Part shown: positions 57,804 to 64,000 of the stretch, piece by piece
Position numbering within the stretch: the stretch's first letter is position 1
Layout of the letters: each line of letters starts with the position of its first letter
Origin: Adiantum capillus-veneris
Taxonomy: Eukaryota > Streptophyta > Polypodiopsida > Polypodiales > Pteridaceae
Direction of reading: 5' to 3'
Length of the DNA stretch: 64,000 nucleotides
Assembly: GCA_014529385.2 (NCBI GenBank)
Contig: CM043946.1
Span: 21,630,577-21,694,576, forward strand
Made by a program: the position numbers and the translations under genes
The notes under the pieces: model-generated
What the model saw: only the letters and a program-made list of their open reading frames with translations
The model's database searches: none
Told to the model about the DNA's origin: nothing

Positions 57804-59070
57804 TGTTTCTAAATGGACTATTTTATTTTATTTTTAGTAATTTCTATTAAATCAAATTACAATATCTAAATGTGTACACTTGAACTGTTAAAGTTAGAAA
57901 CTGTAGATGTACTAGAACTGATAAAATCCATCAGGAATGGATAGCTCTGATGTGTCGTATGGTGGGTGATAGTAAGCATCACGAAGGGTTGTTTTTTAAG
58001 TTCGATGGGAGAGACCATGGAATGGGTATTTGCGATTTGTCACATGATGGGTGATGTGAGCATCGATAGAGAATATTCCACTGGTCTTGGAGGAATCCAA
58101 ACTAGATAAAGGATTACACATAAAGAGGCAGGCACAAGAATAAAGATGGGTTCTGAGAAGCTTTTTTTGAAAAGCAAGATATTCTTAAGTGCTATGTGAT
58201 AAAGCAGATGCTTTCCGGTGCAAGAAAATAGATGTGTACATCACATCTATGTATGAGGTTGCATCCAAGGATAGTTGGGAAGTGTTGTGTAGCACCAGTT
58301 TTCAGGTCAGTAAGTTTTTAAACAAGTTCACATATGTGACCAGTTTCCCACTTAATAAGTGGGCAACCACTTATTAAAAAAGCATGCTCAAGAAGAGGTG
58401 CCCCCACATCTACTAAAAAAACCAAGTAGAAATTGATCCCTCTCTCTCATCTCTCTAAAGATGTTCGAGTCATTTTCTCTCTCCTCCGAACTATTTCAAC
58501 ACCCTATTGTTGTGGGAGTTATGTCTGCTATTCGTGCCACCCTCTAGAACATTTAAAAGTAGCCTTAGTGCTCACTCTTCTCCCAGTCTTCCCAGCGCTA
58601 GCCCAAGGAGACTATCCTATTGAAAAACTGCAAGTGATCCGCCAAAATTGCAAGTGATCAAAAGTTCTACCGGATATGCTGCTACCCTCTAGAGCCTTTA
58701 AAAGCAGCCCTGGCACTCACTCTCCTCCCACTCTTGCCAACGCTAGCACAAGAAGACTTTACCGGCCGGGAAACTGCACGTGATCGCAAGAAGTCAACAT
58801 ATCGAGGTTGATTTTTCATGGTAGGAGCAACACGTGAAGCTTGTGAATATGATCTATGGGTTGTTTCTTTTATGTTTGTGCTTTTTGCAGGTACTCCATC
58901 GCCAAGAAGGAGCAAGGAGGCTTCGGCCTACACTCAAGGATTCTAGAAATGCAATCTCGAACGGTCTGCAAAGCTTTATGCTCTGAGTACAGTTGGGAAA
59001 GGAATTGAGAGCTCATCTCTCAAATTTCCCTTTCAAGAAGGAAATTACCAACGAGTCTAAGATCTAAAAC
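57804..59070 (+). repeat. LTR/leader block C (right end cut)
   Basis: Starts TGTTTCTAAATGG. TATA position is TTTAAAA in two copies because 145 bp are duplicated (58541 and 58686: CCTCTAGA, TTTAAAAG, CGCTAGC). Similarity to blocks A and B stops at GTCTAAGATCTAAAACG near 59070. Confidence 0.65.
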
Positions 59071-60452
59071 GCTTCTAACAAAAAATAAGCATTGTTCCAC
59101 TTGTTGAATGCTCAATATGAGAGAAAGAAGTACAACCTATTACCTTGATATTTCATAGCAATCTTGAGAGTTGCCATACTTATGGACCGTACATATCTCT
59201 AAGCTTTACTTGAATGAGCTCTTCTTTGCTCTATCTCAAAATTGGCTGACCAACATTTGCCTACCCTATAGCGTGCTTCTTTTGTTCTTTTAGCTTGAAA
59301 ACAAGCAAGTACCACAACATGGTGGAAATGCCATATTGTCTGCCTTTCAAAGAGCCACATAAAATGTTAAACATTAAGGCAGCCTCCATGATTAGCTGAT
59401 ACACTACACATATAGGCCACATTGGGTATCCCAAAGAAAATCTAGGGTCACATAAAGGGCTTTAATATTGAGGTACCTAGCCTTAAAACTCATGTCATGC
59501 TAAAGTTTTGGACACTTTGAATCAAGAAAATCTTGCAACATTTGCATAGGAAAATAAGCACCCATTAGTTCCAAAAGATAAGCAGGCAAGTGCTAAACTG
59601 TTCCAACCATCCATTGAGTACCTCCAATTTGTAATAACTCCAAAAAGTGTTTTGCAATATTTCAACATCAAAACTATTATAATTCACCATTTCTAACCTG
59701 TTAACTTGTTCTCAATTGCTTCATCCTGGTTTTCATCATGAGTGCTTTCTCCATTATCTGCATCCAAATTAAGTCCACAAATCAAAGCTATTAAATCAAC
59801 TCAACATTTTGTAATTTCATAATAGCAATTAACAAGGAATCTCACTATTTGTATATGCTGCCTCAATCTTGTCCTCATCCTCTTCAGCCTCATCTTCATC
59901 AATTATTTTCTCCCCATTATCTGCATCCACATTGACTCCAAATGTTTCCAAGTTCATATAACAATATGAAATGCGAAAGCCATTAAAAGTCATGTGACAA
60001 TAAATGGGTGCCAAATACCTTGCTTAATCTTTCTCTTAATCACCTATTTGAAAGCATGTGAATTCCATTAGTAAGCAATACACATTTGGGCATGCACGTA
60101 GATGGATTAAAGAGCGTGTAATTTTACATTATATATATGATTTTTTCCCTCTCTAAATCCTCTAGATCATTTATGTTGACACATTCTACAACTCCTTGTA
60201 ATTTCTTTCACACCCCCAAACCATATAGCAATTCATAAGGCTTTTGTAATTGCTTATTTATAATCTCTGAGGATCTATCATACAATTCTTCTCCCATGTT
60301 GGTGCCTCCCAGTCAAAGACTTGACTATGTACCTTGTCGCTTAAATTTCCCCATTGCATTTAGCATAAAAGGCCTCTTCCTACAATGGCTTGATGATTCC
60401 AAACACTTTTTTGTAACGTACTATCATAGGGTGTTGAATGGAGGTGGGATAG
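59071..60452. other. AT-rich stretch, nothing recognised
   Basis: No coding, LTR or RT signal. CATTATCTGCATCCA recurs at 59751 and 59916 with similar surroundings (TTTTCTCC or TTTCTCC, AGTCCA or TGACTCCA), suggesting an old duplication. Confidence 0.4.
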
Positions 60453-60760
60453 TAAAACTCTCTTGTGAATTCAAGGGGTTCAGGCAATGTACTCTATCCA
60501 TGTCACATATGCATGGCAGAGCAAAAATAAAGGAGTGGACTAAAGATAGTGAAAGTGAGGCCATGACCAAGAAGTTGGAAGAGAGAAAGAGAGGGGAATG
60601 TAGAGTAAAACCCTCTTGTGCATTCAAGGGGTTCAGGCAATGTACTCTATCCCATGTCATGTATGCATGGCAGAGGGAAATAAAGGAGTGGACTAAAGAC
60701 AGTGAAAGCAAGGCCATGACCAAGAATTTGGAAGTGAGAAGGAGAGGAGAATTTAGAGTG
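60453..60760. repeat. 152-bp tandem duplication
   Basis: GTAAAAC(T/C)CTCTTGTG at 60453 and 60605, then AAGGGGTTCAGGCAATGTAC, GCATGGCAGAG, GGAGTGGACTAAAGA and GGCCATGACCAAGAA in both. The open frame over it (60296-60790) is not otherwise supported as a gene. Confidence 0.92.
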
Positions 60761-61329
60761 AGAAAAAAAATATCACCATGCAAAGGATAGAGGGAGAGAA
60801 GGAGAGGGTAAAATGATTGGTCCACTCAAAGACATAAAAGGATGAGCTTGAGCAACAACTATTACAAGTTCACTTGGGCTTGGAAAAAGGTGAGGAGTCT
60901 TCCATGTGCTCATTTATTGCAATCATTGTTGGTAGTATACACCATTGTTTCATTTCAAATTCATGTCTAGTAATATAAAGAGCAATAAGATAATAAGGGT
61001 CAAGTTGTTGCCTCATGCCTACCTCAATTAAAACATAACAGAGCATCCTTGGCAATAGGATTTAGGGAATGTGTGCTCAAGAGAAATAAAATATTCAGCT
61101 AGTTATATAGTCATCAAGTGTCGGATTATGTGATGTACTAGAACGCGTACAATATTTATTGAAGGTTCACTAACCAAGCCTTTTCTTGAATATCTCAAGC
61201 AAGATCCATCTCAGATTCAATTAAATGTTGGTCTACATTACCCTATGGGAACTGGTGTTTGACTCGATTGAGACAGTGAAAGGCATGTAGCCACTAGCTT
61301 ACCCTCTTAGCTATGGCATCCCAAGAAAA
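60761..61329. other. Unassigned stretch before LINE
   Basis: No motif recognised. Confidence 0.4.
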
Positions 61330-61377
61330 TTGGCAATTAAACTATAGACGTTCTTTCCATGCCAAAAAGATAGAAAA

Positions 61378-61790
61378 ATGGAGAAAGCATCCAATAGGGT
61401 TTGCAAAGGATGGGATGTGAGATACATTCAACCAAGCAATATGCCCATCAATGTAGGTGCAGGCCTCAATGTGGTCCCTTTGTTTTTTGCGACATCCTTT
61501 GGTGCATCCTTTAAATGCTACAATTTTGGCCATTTTTCAAGGGATTTCCATATTATGGTTGCTTGCACTAGTGAGGCACGGAAAGAGGAAGGACCCATGG
61601 AAAAAGATTTCATGCCTCTTGCCCATAAAAAAGATGATGTGGTAGTAAACAAAGACCCAAGGTAGGGAAGCAAGGCACCAATATCATCCAAAACTCCAAT
61701 GGAAAGAACAAGGGAGGAGGAAAAAGAGAAAGTTTGGGAGTTCAAGTTCTAGGCCCCACTTTCAAGAATTACAATTCCATCTCTACATAA
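61378..61790 (+). pseudogene. LINE ORF1-like pseudogene
   Basis: VRYIQPSNMPINVGAGLNVV, then CYNFGHFSRDF, a knuckle with two Cys lost (usual form C-x2-C-x4-H-x4-C), then a basic tail. Plant L1 ORF1 proteins bind RNA through such knuckles. Confidence 0.6.
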
Positions 61791-62149
61791 AATATCTCTT
61801 TCAACCACCTAATGATGAAAAGCGACAAGGGGTGGACGTCGGCTTCTACAATTTTAGTCTCATTTTAGTGAAGAGTTTACAAATCTCTAGCAAGGGAAAA
61901 TCATATGAATACTAACGACCCTCCAGTCAAAGGGAAGGAGATAATCCTCTCAATCACTCCAGGTGATAAGGGGAAAGAGAAACTCGACCTATTTAATTGT
62001 TTTGAAGCATTAAGGACTAGCAACTAGATGATGGAAAAAAATATTGAGCTAAGGGACAGATCATGGGGCAGGGAGAGCTGAAGCCCAAAAATAAGCAATG
62101 CATGAAGAAAACACTCGAGAATCCTCAAATTTGGAGAAGTTAATTCCTT

Positions 62150-62850
62150 TATCTCAATGAGAGGGTCTACATGATTGGTAGCTTGGATTGTGAATGGGAT
62201 GAAATCTATGGAAAATGAGCAATGCTATGGTATAAGGTGAAAACCAAGAGGAAGGTAGAGTTGTGGGTGGTAAAAGTGCACCAATTGGATAAGAACTCTC
62301 CTAGAAAATAGATCCTAGGTAAGTTTGGTCTTCTATGGGAAGGGACATGATGGATTCCTTAATAATGTTAATAGGAACCTTGAACCCAAGATCGTGTATC
62401 AATACGCTTCAGTAGAGCCATTGATGCTAAGATAAAATGGGGTCTCTAGCCATCACAGTGGTGGATGAAGGGAATGGTGCTTAATTGGGGACTTCAACAA
62501 GGTGGATTCAAGAAAGGATAAAAGAGTCCCTTCCATTATTTTAGCAGGTTCAAAGCTCAACAAATAAGGAACCAAGTGGAGAAACGAGCCTTGGTGGGCC
62601 ACGGAGCGAGGACCTTGGACAGACAATTAACTTACAATAGTTTACAATACTCTCAATCTCGCTCTAGACTGGACAAATGACACTCCTTACATGATGCAGA
62701 TTGGATGCTTTTCAACAAGGTGATTAAGATAGATGGTCCTAGGTTGAAGACAAAGGAAGACATTGAAGCTTTAGCTATGTCAGCAATATTTTTTGTATTG
62801 AGTGACAAGAAGCTACTTGTGAGAGATTTAGACAAGGAGAACACAGAGTA
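62150..62850 (+). pseudogene. EN: LINE endonuclease region, pseudogene
   Basis: IVNGMKSMEN at the start recalls the WNVRGL opening. LIGDFNKVDSRKD (about 62480-62520) is the GDFN catalytic motif of apurinic-type endonucleases; KWRNEPWWATERG follows. The domain nicks target DNA to prime reverse transcription. Several stops. Confidence 0.7.
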
Positions 62851-63950
62851 GCTCCATACAAAGAATCACTAGAACATATCCACCTTGAACAAGCAAAAAC
62901 AAAAGTAGAATTCTAGCTAGGAAGACTATGTTTGAACCTAAGGAGGTGAGGAAAAACTTCTTCCTTGGTATGCTCAAAATTAAGAGACAACAAGTTACTA
63001 TCTTTTCACTAACTAGTAAGAAGGGGGTTATGATAATGGCCAAAAAGATGCAAGGGCACTAAAGCCAAATCATAGATAGTCTAGTGTCGGTTCAAGATGC
63101 TAAATAGAACATTCTTGCATTTGTAGTCCCCATGAGACAAAATAAGGAGGCCTTAGGTTTAGAGAAACCCTTCTCCAAAAAAGAGTACAAGCTTGCATTA
63201 CATGCTATGGGAAATGAAAAGTCCCCAATGTGGGATGATACTACTACATAATTCTACAAAGAATTTTGGGAGCCTCTTGAAGATCCCTTCCTATCTCTAG
63301 TAAACATAGCCTTTTTGAAGGGCCAAATTTTCTAATTGAAACAACTTAGTTTCACCCTACTAAATTACTAGAGATCCATAACAATGATAGTAATATTGTA
63401 TAAACTAATTGATATACTGATTGTGAAAAGGCTTTTCTCAATCTTACATAAGGTAATTATCCCTCATCAACCTAGATTCATCAAAGGAAGGTCCATTTAT
63501 GATAACATCCTTTCTACAATGGTAGGTACAAGTATGCAATATGCTGGACAAGACCGTATTCTACTCCAACTAGATCTGGACAAGGCATTTGGCAATATCA
63601 CATGGTCATTTTTCCATGGCATTGGGATTTGGTCCAAGGGTGTGCCAAAAAGTCTATTTTTTTGGGGAAGGGAGTTCCTAATGCCTTGTGTTTAACACAA
63701 GGGTAATTGGACAGGTTATATCAAACAAGAATGCCACAAGCACTACTCATATTTGTTATTTTCTCTCATCCATTTAACAGCCATATTTGAGAATGTTGCT
63801 AAAAAGAGGAGAACTCAAAGTCTTCCAATTACTTGAAGGGGATAAAATTCTAACCAAGTAGTTTGTTGATGACTCATTTTTGCCCCTAAAAATGGAGGGG
63901 AATAGTTTGAGGAGAGTCTTAGAGATAGTACAATAGAGTACCTTATACTC
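62851..63950 (+). pseudogene. RT: LINE reverse transcriptase, pseudogene
   Basis: NEKSPMWDD (the GKSPG.DG position), FYKEFWEPL, then PRFIKGRSIYDNIL, LLQLDLDKAFGNITW (motif A) and FVDDSF near 63860 (motif C, YADD position). Order and spacing are those of L1 RT. The part between motifs A and C is shortened or frame-shifted. Confidence 0.8.
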
Positions 63951-64000
63951 TAGTTCTCAATGTAGCATTGAACAATCTAGACTAATCTAGTGAATGGAGG

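Larger units (their letters stand above)
48801..59070 (+). mobile_element. Array of LTR/integrase units from a chromovirus-type gypsy element
   Basis: Three LTR-like blocks start at 48890, 51404 and 57804, each preceded by the same integrase C-terminus and a purine-rich stretch. Blocks are followed by an integrase piece that starts at the same place each time (CCATCCCC, coding YHPQ). So LTR, partial integrase, LTR, partial integrase, LTR follow each other with a net period of about 2.1-2.3 kb once the copia and local duplications are removed. A deletion derivative amplified by unequal recombination would explain this. It directly continues the integrase of 26285-43233. Confidence 0.75.
61330..64000 (+). 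mobile_element. Decayed L1-type LINE, cut by the window edge
   Basis: Order: ORF1-like part with a zinc knuckle, endonuclease, RT, all + strand with many stops and frameshifts. The 5' boundary is uncertain; the 3' end is beyond 64000. Confidence 0.8.

Noticed and set aside
60296-60790. 164-codon frame as a gene.
   Set aside because: Most of it is the 152-bp tandem duplication, with no recognisable domain.

Overview
The window looks like intergenic DNA from a land plant with a large, transposon-filled genome (gymnosperm, fern, lycophyte or bryophyte scale; the species cannot be named from the sequence). I find no convincing intact host gene, rRNA or tRNA. Nearly everything recognisable is a retroelement: plant Athila-like and Tat-like Ty3/gypsy, chromovirus-type gypsy, Ty1/copia and an L1-type LINE. 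DNA-transposon debris and microsatellites make up most of the rest.

Layout. (1) 1-16109: a decayed Athila-like Ty3/gypsy element on the + strand, cut by the window edge. Gag, protease, RT, RNase H and integrase lie almost in one frame broken by TAG/TGA stops. A second retropepsin-like domain follows the integrase. Then come a non-coding stretch with four ~285-bp repeats, each carrying a 24-nt palindrome, a long broken third ORF with a coiled coil, a polypurine tract and a 3' LTR. (2) 16292-25850: remnants of a copia LTR, a gag pseudogene with three zinc knuckles, microsatellites, unexplained AT-rich DNA, and a minus-strand gag/PBS/LTR remnant. (3) 26285-59070: a decayed chromovirus-type integrase plus an array of LTR/integrase units. 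This host has been split by a 12.3-kb nearly intact Tat-like element (26506-38821, minus), a 3.7-kb deleted copia (39164-42899), a 5.57-kb CACTA-like DNA transposon (43234-48800), a 140-bp MITE (52092-52231) and a gag-less copia (52793-56932). (4) 59071-64000: low-information DNA, a 152-bp tandem duplication and a decayed LINE running off the right edge.

The most interesting object is the Tat-like element. Its 2.67-kb LTRs differ at about five bases, its 1759-codon gag-pol is open, and its leader between PBS and gag holds four small ORFs that form two paralogous pairs (A1/A2 and B1/B2, the B pair with an F-box-like motif). I do not recognise this arrangement. The insertion order can be read from the nesting: the gypsy array is oldest, the copias came next (about 6% and 3% LTR divergence by eye), and the Tat-like element is very recent (about 0.2%).

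All calls come from reading the sequence and translations by eye. No database search or alignment program was run.
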